From assembly GCA_964426895.1 (NCBI GenBank), contig CAYRSH010000039.1, positions 1-15,477 on the forward strand: DNA of 15,477 nucleotides. Direction: 5' to 3'. The notes under the pieces are model-generated. The model had not been told where the DNA came from. It was given only the letters and a program-made list of their open reading frames with translations, and did no database searches. The stretch comes from Caldipriscus sp964426895 (GTDB lineage: Bacteria; Hydrothermota; Hydrothermia; LBFQ01). Positions within the stretch are counted from its first letter, which is position 1; each line of letters opens with the position of its first letter. Both the position numbers and the translations under genes were made by a program. This document shows, one piece after another, positions 5,954-13,801 of the stretch.

Positions 5954-6648
5954 ACACCCCTTTTATTCCCCCAAATCCTTATATGTATCCTATCCGAATA
6001 CCTCAAATTGTGTTTTTTGCAAAGTTTTACAACCTCTTCCGATAGGGGTAAATCCCTACTCACCCCTTCCGGCATTAAAAAAACGGAAAAAGGTCTAATA
6101 TGGTCGGGTAATTGTAGTTTTTCAAGTATATCAAGGATTTCCCATTCATCCCTTTGTGGATCAGATATTACAAACTTTAAAAATGCCCTATTTTGATGGA
6201 TTAAAGGGATGAATTCCCTTAAAACATCAAGGTTTATAGCGTCTTCGTTTCCACTACTCTTTAACTTTGGGGAAACCGCAAAATAAACCCTATCATCATC
6301 CCTTAATATCGGTGGAAATGTGCCGTTGGTTTCAAATTGAAACATACCCCCATCAACCCTTCTTATCCAATCTTCCCATATTTTTGAATATAACAGGGGT
6401 TCCCCTCCGGTTATAACCACGAGGGGTATTCCCCTTATATCATCCCTGAAATCATCAAAGGTGTAAGGAAAACCCGTTTCGTAATCCCCTTTGCTGTACC
6501 TACTTTCACCCCTAACATCCCAAGTATAATAGGAATCACACCATTCGCATTTAAGATTACAACCCCAAACCCTTAAAAAAAGCGAAACAACCCCAATAAA
6601 AGGCCCTTCCCCTTGGATACTGATAAACTTCTCAACCAAGCGTAACAT
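5950..6648 (-). CDS. queE: 7-carboxy-7-deazaguanine synthase, radical SAM
   Basis: QueE rearranges 6-carboxy-tetrahydropterin to 7-carboxy-7-deazaguanine, a step in queuosine and other 7-deazapurine synthesis in the cytoplasm. The 232 residues show the family layout: SIQGEGPFIG at 10-19, the cluster motif CNLKCEWC with Cys30, Cys34 and Cys37 for the 4Fe-4S/SAM centre, TGGEP at 80-84, ETNGT at 106-110, SPK at 126-128, and the typical ending IWGNKRGV. The start overlaps the upstream ZIP gene by 17 bases, so it is probably third in an operon with trpS and the transporter. No other queuosine gene (queC, queD, queF, tgt) is in the window. The stop overlaps the convergent Uma2 stop by three bases. 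Confidence 0.93.
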   Translation of the reverse strand: MLRLVEKFISIQGEGPFIGVVSLFLRVWGCNLKCEWCDSYYTWDVRGESRYSKGDYETGFPYTFDDFRDDIRGIPLVVITGGEPLLYSKIWEDWIRRVDGGMFQFETNGTFPPILRDDDRVYFAVSPKLKSSGNEDAINLDVLREFIPLIHQNRAFLKFVISDPQRDEWEILDILEKLQLPDHIRPFSVFLMPEGVSRDLPLSEEVVKLCKKHNLRYSDRIHIRIWGNKRGV

Positions 6649-7420
6649 CCAAGAATAACATCAAAACCAAACCCAACATAAACCCAAATGTCGCCAACCT
6701 CTCGTGTCCAAACCTGTGGGTTTCCGGAATTATCTCATCGCTTATTACATACAGCATGGCTCCGGCGGCAAATCCCATAGCATAAGGTAATATTGGTTTG
6801 AATATATAGACCAAGGTTGCACCCAGAATTGCCAATGGTAATTCTACTAAACCCGAACGCAATCCGGTATAAAAGGCGTAAAACCTCTTACCGAAACCCG
6901 CATTTATTGCCCCCAAAGAAACCGCCAAGCCCTCTGGTATGTTCTGGATTCCTATCGCAAGCATCAGAATAATGGCTTCCTTCAAATTCCCCGAACCAAA
7001 ACTAACCCCAACGGCCAACCCCTCGGGGGCATTGTGTATCGTTATCGCTATTATGAAAAGTACAACCCCTTTTAACCTCTTAACATCAACCCCCTCCCTA
7101 CCCCTTATAAGGTGTTCGTGTGGGATTAAGTGATCTGCCAAGTCCAAAACAACCGCTCCGAGAATTAAGCCTATTAAAACCGGAAAGATACCCCCAATTT
7201 CTATTCCCGGCAATATCAAACTCGTAAAACTCGCCGCTAACATAACACCTGCCGCAAAACCCAAGGAAGAATCAAGGAACTTTTGGGATACATTCCCCAA
7301 AAATAGAACAAACAATGCCCCAAGGGTATTAAAAGCAACTATCACTATACCCCCAACAAATCCGTGCCATAGTGGGTTTTTGGGGATGTGATTTTCAAAA
7401 AACTCTATTATGAGCTCCAT
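6632..7420 (-). CDS. ZIP-family metal transporter
   Basis: This inner-membrane permease of the ZIP/GufA/ZupT type imports Zn(II) or related divalent ions. The 262 residues contain about eight membrane segments. The two signature helices are HNAPEG at 129-134 and QNIPEG at 159-164, which supply the binuclear metal site. Gln in place of His or Glu at the second motif is a common variant. The cytoplasmic loop has the histidine-rich stretch DHLIPHEH near 97-103. It overlaps trpS by 13 bases upstream and queE by 17 downstream, so all three genes are probably co-transcribed. The precise metal cannot be told from the sequence. Metal supply for queuosine enzymes is possible but is only inference from position. 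Confidence 0.9.
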   Translation of the reverse strand: MELIIEFFENHIPKNPLWHGFVGGIVIVAFNTLGALFVLFLGNVSQKFLDSSLGFAAGVMLAASFTSLILPGIEIGGIFPVLIGLILGAVVLDLADHLIPHEHLIRGREGVDVKRLKGVVLFIIAITIHNAPEGLAVGVSFGSGNLKEAIILMLAIGIQNIPEGLAVSLGAINAGFGKRFYAFYTGLRSGLVELPLAILGATLVYIFKPILPYAMGFAAGAMLYVISDEIIPETHRFGHERLATFGFMLGLVLMLFLDVTLG

Positions 7421-8574
7421 ATGGCTTTTCTAACCTCTTCCATTGTATTTTCCGCCACATTTAAAGCCTTTTTTGAGCCATCAACTATAATATCCATAAC
7501 ATCGTTATCGGATATGTTTTCAGCCTTTTCCCTATAAGGTTCAAGGGATTTTATGAGTTTATCCGTTAGCCTGTTTTTACACTCCACGCATCCGAGTTTT
7601 CCTGATTTACAATCATTTTCTATTTGTTCTACTTCGGTTGGATTAAACGCCTTATGAAGGTAAAATATTGGGCATATTTCCGGTCTTCCGGGGTCGTTTT
7701 TCCTGATTTTCATAGGGTCGGTTATGCTCTTTCTAACCTTCTCCTTAATCGTATCCGGTTCATCGGAAATGAATATGGCGTTGTTATAAGATTTTGACAT
7801 TTTTCTTCCATCTGTTCCCAATATTTTCGGTATTTCCGTTAATAGGGGTTCGGGTATAGGAAAAACCTCGCCATAAATCCTATTAAAATCCCTCGCTATT
7901 TCCCTGCTGAGTTCTAAGTGTGGCAATTGATCCTCCCCTATTGGAACAACCTCTCCCTTATAAAGTAGTATATCCGCCGCCTGCAAAACCGGATAGCCCA
8001 AAAATCCATAAGATATTTCCGATGGTATTGTGCTCCCTTCAATGTCGGCAAAGGATAACCTCTCAAAAACTTCGTCTTTTATTCTACCTATTAAACTCCT
8101 CAACAGGTTCTCACCTTTGACCTCGTCCTCATTCCTTATAAATTCTGCTATGCTTTTAATCTCACCCTCAACCGATAAGTTTTCAAGGTTTAATGAAACC
8201 TTAACCTCGCTTTTCTTTTTCCTTATCTCCGCAACCTTTTCTTTAAATGTGGGATTTCTCAAAAGTCTATTTACGGAAACGAGCATGGAGAATGCCAAGT
8301 GTAATTCCGCGTGCTGGGGAACCAAAGACTGCCTGAAAATAACGGATCTTTCCGGGTCTATACCGACCGCAAGCCAATCCTTAACCATATCCAAAGTGTT
8401 CCTTGAAATATCCTTATTTCTTGTGGGGTCATCGGTTAGGGCGTGCCAATCCGCAATTTCAAAATAACAGTTGTATTCATCCTGCAAATTAACCCAATTT
8501 TCAAGAACACCCTTTAAATGTCCCAAATGCATCCTACCCGTCGGCCTCATACCCGATAAAACCGTTTTCTTCAT
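7408..8574 (-). CDS. trpS: Tryptophanyl-tRNA synthetase with cysteine cluster and insertion
   Basis: TrpRS charges tRNA-Trp in the cytoplasm. Class I signatures are HLGH at 16-19 and KMSKS at 258-262, with GFLGYPVLQAADI near 190-202. At 388 residues it is about 60 longer than the common form. The extra material lies at about 118-185, a Lys- and Glu-rich helical stretch between the RNPTFKEK motif and GFLGYPV. The C-terminal part carries Cys301, Cys322, Cys329 and Cys332, spaced C-x20-C-x6-C-x2-C. This closely resembles the C-x22-C-x6-C-x2-C 4Fe-4S site known in Thermotoga maritima TrpRS, next to the anticodon-binding region. It is first in an operon with the ZIP transporter and queE. A TAGAAT box ten bases before the ATG supports the start. 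Confidence 0.95.
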   Translation of the reverse strand: MKKTVLSGMRPTGRMHLGHLKGVLENWVNLQDEYNCYFEIADWHALTDDPTRNKDISRNTLDMVKDWLAVGIDPERSVIFRQSLVPQHAELHLAFSMLVSVNRLLRNPTFKEKVAEIRKKKSEVKVSLNLENLSVEGEIKSIAEFIRNEDEVKGENLLRSLIGRIKDEVFERLSFADIEGSTIPSEISYGFLGYPVLQAADILLYKGEVVPIGEDQLPHLELSREIARDFNRIYGEVFPIPEPLLTEIPKILGTDGRKMSKSYNNAIFISDEPDTIKEKVRKSITDPMKIRKNDPGRPEICPIFYLHKAFNPTEVEQIENDCKSGKLGCVECKNRLTDKLIKSLEPYREKAENISDNDVMDIIVDGSKKALNVAENTMEEVRKAIWSS

Positions 8575-8584
8575 AAAGGTTGTT

Positions 8585-8590
8585 ATTCTA
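8585..8590 (-). promoter_or_regulatory. -10 box of the trpS operon
   Basis: TAGAAT on the minus strand, followed by AACAACCTTT and the ATG at 8574. The AACAACC string resembles ATCAACC after the -10 box of the leftmost minus-strand gene. It is divergent from the esterase promoter in the same 52-base intergenic space. Confidence 0.5.
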
Positions 8591-8611
8591 AGCCTGCACA
8601 GTTTTCCCCCG

Positions 8612-8617
8612 TATAAT
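8612..8617 (+). promoter_or_regulatory. -10 box of the esterase operon
   Basis: A perfect TATAAT followed by ACCCGAATT and the ATG at 8627. TTTTCCCCC lies directly upstream. The same ACCCG follows the -10 boxes of the Nudix and dcd genes. Confidence 0.6.
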
Positions 8618-8626
8618 ACCCGAATT

Positions 8627-9979
8627 ATGAAAAGGTTTTTGGTTGTATTAACTCTGAGCCTATTCCTAATATATGGATGTAATAAAGCCGGTCAGGAGGT
8701 ATTAGAAGTCAAAAAAGGCAAGGTGGAAGAGGTTGTAATAAATGTAGATCCCGCCCTCGGCATAGTGAATCCAAAGGCTTTGGTATATTTACCACCGGAT
8801 TACGACCCAAACAAGAAATATCCGGTTATTTATATGCTTCATGGGTTTGGGGGTGATTACAGGACATATGTGTATTACAACGGGGTTAATGAGATACTTG
8901 ACTATATGATCTCCACCGGACAAATGGATCCGGTTATAGTTGTTATGCCCGATGGTAGAAACCTCGTAGGCGGTTCCTTTTATACGAATTCAAGGGTTTA
9001 TGACCCTTCAAGTCAAACATATATGCCGTTAACGGCATTTGGGGATTACGAGACTTATATGATAGACAGTTTGGTGGCCCAAATAGAAAGGAAATATCCC
9101 GTTATGGGTGATAGGGAGCATAGGGCTATTATGGGTTTATCAATGGGTTCATACGGTTCGGCAAAACTATGGTTAAAGCATGCAGACCTTTTTGGAGTTG
9201 TCGCTTTACATTCGGGTCCATTGACATTTGACATGTTAATTGACGAAAATGTTGTTGATAGTTTGTTAAAGGATTTTGAGGAAATAGGGGGTAAAAAACT
9301 CTGGATTAAGGATTATCTCGGAAGGGAACACCCCTGGCTAACACTTGGAAACGGTTTGTCCGCGGCTTTTACCCCAAGGGTTGTTGCTTATAGCAATCCA
9401 TCCGATTGGAGGGTTATACCAAACTGTTATTATCCGGGGGGTTTGGATTCCATAAACGGTGATTTTCTGCTTGATACCGTGTTTATACCATCCTTTGGGA
9501 TCAAGGTTTGTGTTGGCGTGAGGTTCCCCATGAGGTGGGATACAACGGGCCCTTATGCCTCCTGCCTAACACCCGAACAACAGACTAAGCCCAACGCCAA
9601 GATGATATCCGAAGACTTCTGCGTTTGGAAAAAGTATCACGACCCATACACATTAATAGATTCCGCAGAGGTTAATTCCCCAACGGAGTTTAGGAATACA
9701 AAGGTTTATATTGATGTGGGGTTAAAGGATGAACTAACACTTTTGTCCCATAATAGTAGGTTTAAAGATAAATTAAAGACCAAGGGTTTAACAAATAACA
9801 TGGTTTATGTTGAATTTAATGGCGCTTTGGGTTATCCCGCCGAACTCTTCCCCGGAAAGCACAGCAATTGGCTTTATGCGAGGCTGAAGAAATCCTTCAC
9901 ATTCATAAACAGGGCGTTTAAAGGCGAGGATATAAAGGCCGGCGAGTATAAGCAATACGATGGGAAAGACTATGAGTGA
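8627..9979 (+). CDS. Lipoprotein esterase, alpha/beta-hydrolase (esterase D-like)
   Basis: The 450-residue protein begins with a lipoprotein signal peptide (MKRFLVVLTLSLFLIYGC; acylated Cys18), so it is probably exported and membrane-anchored. The N-terminal half fits the putative esterase family that includes feruloyl esterases and esterase D: YLPPDYDP near 55, YMLHGFGGD with the oxyanion-hole region near 69-77, and the nucleophile elbow GLSMG with Ser172. An Asp near 363-368 (YIDVGLKDE) and His412 (GKHSNW) could complete the triad. About 125 residues between 225 and 350 are extra and carry four cysteines (267, 295, 313, 332) that may form disulfides outside the cytoplasm. The frame is open upstream to 8471 but overlaps trpS, and the -10 box fixes ATG 8627. 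The substrate is unknown. It overlaps nuoC at its end. Confidence 0.87.
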   Translation: MKRFLVVLTLSLFLIYGCNKAGQEVLEVKKGKVEEVVINVDPALGIVNPKALVYLPPDYDPNKKYPVIYMLHGFGGDYRTYVYYNGVNEILDYMISTGQMDPVIVVMPDGRNLVGGSFYTNSRVYDPSSQTYMPLTAFGDYETYMIDSLVAQIERKYPVMGDREHRAIMGLSMGSYGSAKLWLKHADLFGVVALHSGPLTFDMLIDENVVDSLLKDFEEIGGKKLWIKDYLGREHPWLTLGNGLSAAFTPRVVAYSNPSDWRVIPNCYYPGGLDSINGDFLLDTVFIPSFGIKVCVGVRFPMRWDTTGPYASCLTPEQQTKPNAKMISEDFCVWKKYHDPYTLIDSAEVNSPTEFRNTKVYIDVGLKDELTLLSHNSRFKDKLKTKGLTNNMVYVEFNGALGYPAELFPGKHSNWLYARLKKSFTFINRAFKGEDIKAGEYKQYDGKDYE

Positions 9980-10454
9980 GGTTTATAAGGTTTTAAAGGG
10001 AAGGTTTGGCGAAAAAATAGGGCCGGAGATAGAGGATAGGGGTGAGAGGAGTATATATGTTGATAGGGATGTTATAGTTGATGTCATAAGGTTGTCCAAA
10101 GAAGCGCTGGGTTTTGATATGATAATATACATTACAGCCGTTGATTATCTCGGTTGGAAGTATAAAAGACCCACGGATAAAAGGTTTGAGGTGGTATATC
10201 ACCTCTACTCCACGCAGAAGAGGGAAAGGATAAGGTTTAAGGTGGCCGTTGATGAAAACGAGGAAATTCCGAGTATAACGGGTGTTTTCAAGGGGGCGAA
10301 TTGGATGGAAAGGGAAGTTTATGATATGTTCGGCATAAAGTTTTCGGGTCATCCCGATTTGAGAAGGATTTTACTCTGGGAAGGGTTTCCCGGCCATCCG
10401 CTTAGAAAGGACTTTTCCGAAAGGAGATATGTTCCAATACCACCCAACGAGTGA
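9960..10454 (+). CDS. nuoC: NADH-quinone oxidoreductase subunit C (30 kDa), isolated
   Basis: This is a peripheral-arm subunit of complex I or a related respiratory or hydrogenase complex. The family signature is clear: ANWMEREVYDMFGIKFSGHP at about 113-132, then GFPGHPLRKDF at 142-152. The length of 164 is normal for stand-alone NuoC. The ATG at 9960 lies inside the end of the esterase gene (20-base overlap); a second in-frame ATG at 9972 with GGGAAAG just before it gives an 8-base overlap and is equally possible. NuoC is normally flanked by nuoB and nuoD. Here the neighbours are an esterase and a HEAT-repeat protein, so partner subunits must be encoded elsewhere or are absent. It overlaps the next gene by GTGA. 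Confidence 0.9.
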   Translation: MGKTMSEVYKVLKGRFGEKIGPEIEDRGERSIYVDRDVIVDVIRLSKEALGFDMIIYITAVDYLGWKYKRPTDKRFEVVYHLYSTQKRERIRFKVAVDENEEIPSITGVFKGANWMEREVYDMFGIKFSGHPDLRRILLWEGFPGHPLRKDFSERRYVPIPPNE

Positions 10455-11206
10455 TATTATTATTCGCCTTTGATAGTTTAAAGGTTGATTCTCTGTGGGA
10501 AATTGCAAAAAAATGGCGTGCGGGGTATGATGTCGCCGTTGTGGATTCCGCACGTTATAAAATAATTTCCATAGGTGAAGAGGCGGTATTTTACATAATA
10601 AAAAAGCACATATCAAAGAAGGACAGGTTTGGGGCAAGGGCTGTAAGGGATATGTGCTTAAAAAGACCGGAATACTGCACAAGGGGTATATCTTATCTTT
10701 TGGATTTGGGGGATACAATAGCCCTTAAAAATGCCCTTTATGTATCCTCAGAGGTGAAAATACCGGGTTTGGAGGGAAAACTCTTAAAGGTTTTAAAAAG
10801 GCAGAAAGAAGGTCGTTGGATAAGCAGAACTTTAAGGGCTATATATAAATCGGGTGATAATGGGGTTTGCAATGTATTGATGGATTATTTAAACCATCCT
10901 TATGAATATGTTAGGATGAGGGCGGCTTTGTTGGTGGGAGAAAAAGAGTGTATGAAACTCAAAGGTTATATGTGGAAGATGATGAAAGATAGCGTTTTTA
11001 CCGTTAGGGATGCCGCCAAATCATCCCTTATAAAACTCGGATTTTCCTTAAAGGAGTTTGAAAAGAACATAAAGGAAATTCCCGATTACGAGGTTATGAA
11101 ACTCCTATATATGAATTGTCCATCGGGGAATTACCTAAGGATTGCGGAAAGGAATGTTGATAAGGGGATTTTCAACGCTTGGAAAGATTTCATAAATTGC
11201 AAATAG
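10451..11206 (+). CDS. HEAT-repeat protein of unknown function
   Basis: The 251 residues are mostly helical and contain HEAT-like repeats. The clearest is NHPYEYVRMRAALLVGEKE near 147-165, followed by KDSVFTVRDAAKSSLIKLG near 179-197, with weaker units before. Such repeats form a curved scaffold for protein binding and give no specific function. The GTG start overlaps the nuoC stop by four bases, which supports coupled translation. The N-terminus has only a short hydrophobic run (ILLFAF) with no preceding positive charge, so export is uncertain. No upstream ATG fits, because the frame hits a TAG at 10403 and contains no start in between. Confidence 0.72.
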   Translation: MILLFAFDSLKVDSLWEIAKKWRAGYDVAVVDSARYKIISIGEEAVFYIIKKHISKKDRFGARAVRDMCLKRPEYCTRGISYLLDLGDTIALKNALYVSSEVKIPGLEGKLLKVLKRQKEGRWISRTLRAIYKSGDNGVCNVLMDYLNHPYEYVRMRAALLVGEKECMKLKGYMWKMMKDSVFTVRDAAKSSLIKLGFSLKEFEKNIKEIPDYEVMKLLYMNCPSGNYLRIAERNVDKGIFNAWKDFINCK

Positions 11207-12537
11207 GGAAAACCGCAAGAAATGTATTAAAGGTCTTTTCCGGGCAAGGATTATCCTTTGTTATAAACACATTTATCGGTTTTTTACTCCTCCACTATTT
11301 AACACCCGATGACTTTGGACTTTACGGTATCCCTGCGGATTTTATAAACATTGTAGTTTTTGGGGTTTTATCGCTCTTTACAAATACAAACCAAAAGTTT
11401 ATATCGGAATACCTCGGAAGGGGTGAGGAAAATAGGTTAAGGGGGATTTTGTGGTTTTCCCTGTTATACTTTTTCGCTTGGGGTATTATATTTTTTGCGG
11501 TTTTTTTCGCCTTTGCGGAATACATATCGGAATACATTATGAGAAATCCGGAATATTCGTATGCCCTGCGATTATACTCCCTTGGAATCCCATTTTTGGC
11601 TTTATCCCTTTATATGTCCTCGGTTTTAAACGGTTTTGGAAAATTTAAAGAGGTTTCTTTAAACGATATAATTATACCTACGGTTTCAAGGGCGGTTTTT
11701 TTAGTAATCCTATTGCCCCTTTACCCCTTAAAGGTTTTTATCGCCATATTTTCCACAAACATAAAGTATTTTGTGAATTTTTTGAGCAATTTGTGGGTAT
11801 CTTGGGGGGTGTTAAGGAAAGGGGTTTTCGGGCGAAAGGAATACGATTTTAAATCTTGGCTTATGTATGGGATTCCCATATGGTTGAAGTATTGGTTGGG
11901 ACTTATGCAAAACAACATAAAACCGGTTCTCGTGAGTTCTGTTGTGGGGATATTTTCCGGGGGCGTTTTTAAAGCCGCCTCTTTGATTTCAAGCGGGGTA
12001 TATATCCTTGAAGTATCCGTTTCAAATGTCCTTTTCATAGAGTTGAGTAAGGAAATTGGAAAGGGAAACTTTTTTAATTCGGCTTTGAGGATTAGGGGTA
12101 TAACGCTTAAAATGTCCCTTATTATGGGGGTATTTTCTTTAGTATCAGCGGTTTTGGGAGTATTAGTTTTAAGGTTTTTCGGTAAGGGTTATGAGGGGGG
12201 AGGAATAATACTATCCGTGATTATTTTGGGGTATTATATAAATTCCCTTTCCGGAATATGGCAGGCATTTTTACAAGCATCCGGAAGGTCGGATATGGTG
12301 TTTTTAATATCTTTGGTGTATTCCGTTATAGACATAGGTTTGGTCTTAATTCTTATAAAACCTTTGGGGATACTGGGGGCGGCTTTATCCTTTCCAATAT
12401 CCGCAGCGATTATGACCCTTTTGAGGTTTTATTTATTTTACATCATCAGCGGTGTGAAACCTATGGGATTAAAAGCGATTATTTTGTCCGCCGTATTCAT
12501 AATATTGTTCTTGATTATCATACCGATTATTACATAA
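11179..12537 (+). CDS. Polysaccharide/lipid flippase-like membrane protein (MATE/MOP superfamily)
   Basis: The protein of up to 452 residues has about 12-14 hydrophobic helices and the layout of the polysaccharide biosynthesis (Wzx/RfbX-like) family, which flips lipid-linked sugars across the inner membrane. The N-terminal helix pair with FSGQGLSFVINTFIGFLLL and LTPDDFGLYGIPADF is typical of the group, as is the C-terminal PLGILGAALSFPISAAI. The listed TTG start overlaps the HEAT gene by 28 bases; a TTG at 11197 gives a 10-base overlap and is also possible, and no ATG exists near the expected N-terminus. No glycosyltransferase or other capsule gene is adjacent. The 3' end overlaps the convergent TolC-like gene by 69 bases. 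Confidence 0.82.
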   Translation: MERFHKLQIGKTARNVLKVFSGQGLSFVINTFIGFLLLHYLTPDDFGLYGIPADFINIVVFGVLSLFTNTNQKFISEYLGRGEENRLRGILWFSLLYFFAWGIIFFAVFFAFAEYISEYIMRNPEYSYALRLYSLGIPFLALSLYMSSVLNGFGKFKEVSLNDIIIPTVSRAVFLVILLPLYPLKVFIAIFSTNIKYFVNFLSNLWVSWGVLRKGVFGRKEYDFKSWLMYGIPIWLKYWLGLMQNNIKPVLVSSVVGIFSGGVFKAASLISSGVYILEVSVSNVLFIELSKEIGKGNFFNSALRIRGITLKMSLIMGVFSLVSAVLGVLVLRFFGKGYEGGGIILSVIILGYYINSLSGIWQAFLQASGRSDMVFLISLVYSVIDIGLVLILIKPLGILGAALSFPISAAIMTLLRFYLFYIISGVKPMGLKAIILSAVFIILFLIIIPIIT

Positions 12538-13674
12538 ACCTTCCAACAAACCCTTAATCCTATTTTCAAAACCCTCAAGCCTTACCTTGGAATAATCCGA
12601 ATATATCCCAAAGTATTCGGCAAAAGTTATTCCACCCCCTTCGTAAAACCTTTTGGCAACATTTATAAGGTTTTTGTAATGGAATATATCCCTTTCTGGT
12701 GGGGAGATGTTAAAAGTTTTCTCTAAGGTTTGCATATTCCCCTTTATGGTTTCCAATCTCTTTAAAGAGCGCGTAGCCTTGGAGTATAACCTCTTCGTCT
12801 CATCAAACTCAACGACTACCCTAAAACCCACAACCGTTGAAGGGGTCGTTATGTTCCCGTTCCAAACCTCACCGAATAGGTAAAGTTTTGGAAACCACCA
12901 TAAGGATTCCGCAAAATCCTTATAGTTCAGGGCCTTAACCTTTAAACTGTCGGGAGGTTTTACGCATTGTGGGTTGAAGTTTTGATTAAGTTCCAGACTT
13001 TCAAGGGTTATACCCAAAAGGCTTTCAAGGGAATCTTTCAAGGATTTTTGGGTTTTTATGAAATATTCCCTTAAATCCTTTAAACCTTCAACTTCCCCCG
13101 TTATCCTTTCAAACTTATAACCTTCCAATCTTTTTAACCCCATAAGGGTATCAAGTTTTACGATCAATTCTTCGCCCAAACTTATAAGGGAATCCAATAC
13201 ACTTATCGCACTGTCCAGGTTTATCAAAACCCTTAGATAAACCCTCAAATTGTTTTTTGCATTTTCCTTTAAACCCTCTATCTTGGAATACTCCCACTCC
13301 CTCATATACCGGGAGGATTTTGTTGCAAATATAACTTGAGGGTTCAGCGGGTTCCAATAAAAACCAAACCCCCACCTCCTCCAAAAGGGATATCCGATTT
13401 CAATTTCCCTTTCCGTAAGCCTGAGATTTACGGTATCCGCATACTGAACCCTTATAGTGGGCAATGGCGATATGTTCAGTTCATCGTAAAATAAATACAG
13501 TTTTGGGAATAGGTATCCTTTTGGAACATCGTAAATGGTTTTTAAATCGGAATAAATTCCGGAAGTTTTGCTTTCAAAAATCCTATCAAAAACCTTTAAA
13601 ACGCTGTCTTCCGTTATGGCAAGTATGAGAACCAAGTGTGATAGTTTAAAGTTGTAGGATTTATAGTTTAACAT
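12469..13674 (-). CDS. TolC-like outer-membrane efflux protein (probable)
   Basis: The 401 residues show the two-fold layout of TolC-type channel proteins. EDSVLKVFDRIFESKTSGIY near the start and VAKRFYEGGGITFAEYFGIY near the end match the helices that open and close the channel barrel, with long coiled-coil-prone helices at about 130-230 and 285-330. Beta-like segments with many Trp and Tyr residues lie between (YPFWRRWGFGFYWNP, SLWWFPKLYLFGEVW). TolC proteins form an outer-membrane exit duct for efflux or type I secretion. The signal sequence is unusually weak: 12 polar residues then LVLILAI. A TAAAAT box ten bases upstream supports the ATG. The frame stays open upstream of it without a start codon. 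No pump or adaptor gene is adjacent. Identification rests on pattern, so confidence is moderate. Confidence 0.65.
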   Translation of the reverse strand: MLNYKSYNFKLSHLVLILAITEDSVLKVFDRIFESKTSGIYSDLKTIYDVPKGYLFPKLYLFYDELNISPLPTIRVQYADTVNLRLTEREIEIGYPFWRRWGFGFYWNPLNPQVIFATKSSRYMREWEYSKIEGLKENAKNNLRVYLRVLINLDSAISVLDSLISLGEELIVKLDTLMGLKRLEGYKFERITGEVEGLKDLREYFIKTQKSLKDSLESLLGITLESLELNQNFNPQCVKPPDSLKVKALNYKDFAESLWWFPKLYLFGEVWNGNITTPSTVVGFRVVVEFDETKRLYSKATRSLKRLETIKGNMQTLEKTFNISPPERDIFHYKNLINVAKRFYEGGGITFAEYFGIYSDYSKVRLEGFENRIKGLLEGLCNNRYDNQEQYYEYGGQNNRF

Positions 13675-13684
13675 CTTGTCGGCT

Positions 13685-13690
13685 ATTTTA
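13685..13690 (-). promoter_or_regulatory. -10 box of the TolC-like gene
   Basis: TAAAAT on the minus strand with ten bases (AGCCGACAAG) to the ATG at 13674. It matches the spacing seen at other starts in the window but lacks the ACCCG or ATCAACC string. Confidence 0.4.
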
Positions 13691-13787
13691 AATAACTCGT
13701 TAATCGTAGGCTTTAAACCGTTGATTTTACAAAACTCTAATGCATTTTTAAGCGCTTTTCCCTATAATCCTCAAACCTTTTTTTCTT

Positions 13788-13793
13788 TAAAAT
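13788..13793 (+). promoter_or_regulatory. -10 box of the Nudix gene
   Basis: TAAAAT followed by ACCCGCTT and the ATG at 13802. A second TATAAT at 13763-13768, preceded by TTTTCCC as at the esterase, could be an additional promoter giving a leader of about 27 bases. Confidence 0.55.
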
Positions 13794-13801
13794 ACCCGCT
13801 T

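Noticed and set aside
8471..8626. N-terminal extension of the esterase
   Set aside because: It is antisense to trpS and would precede a clear lipoprotein signal peptide and the TATAAT box.
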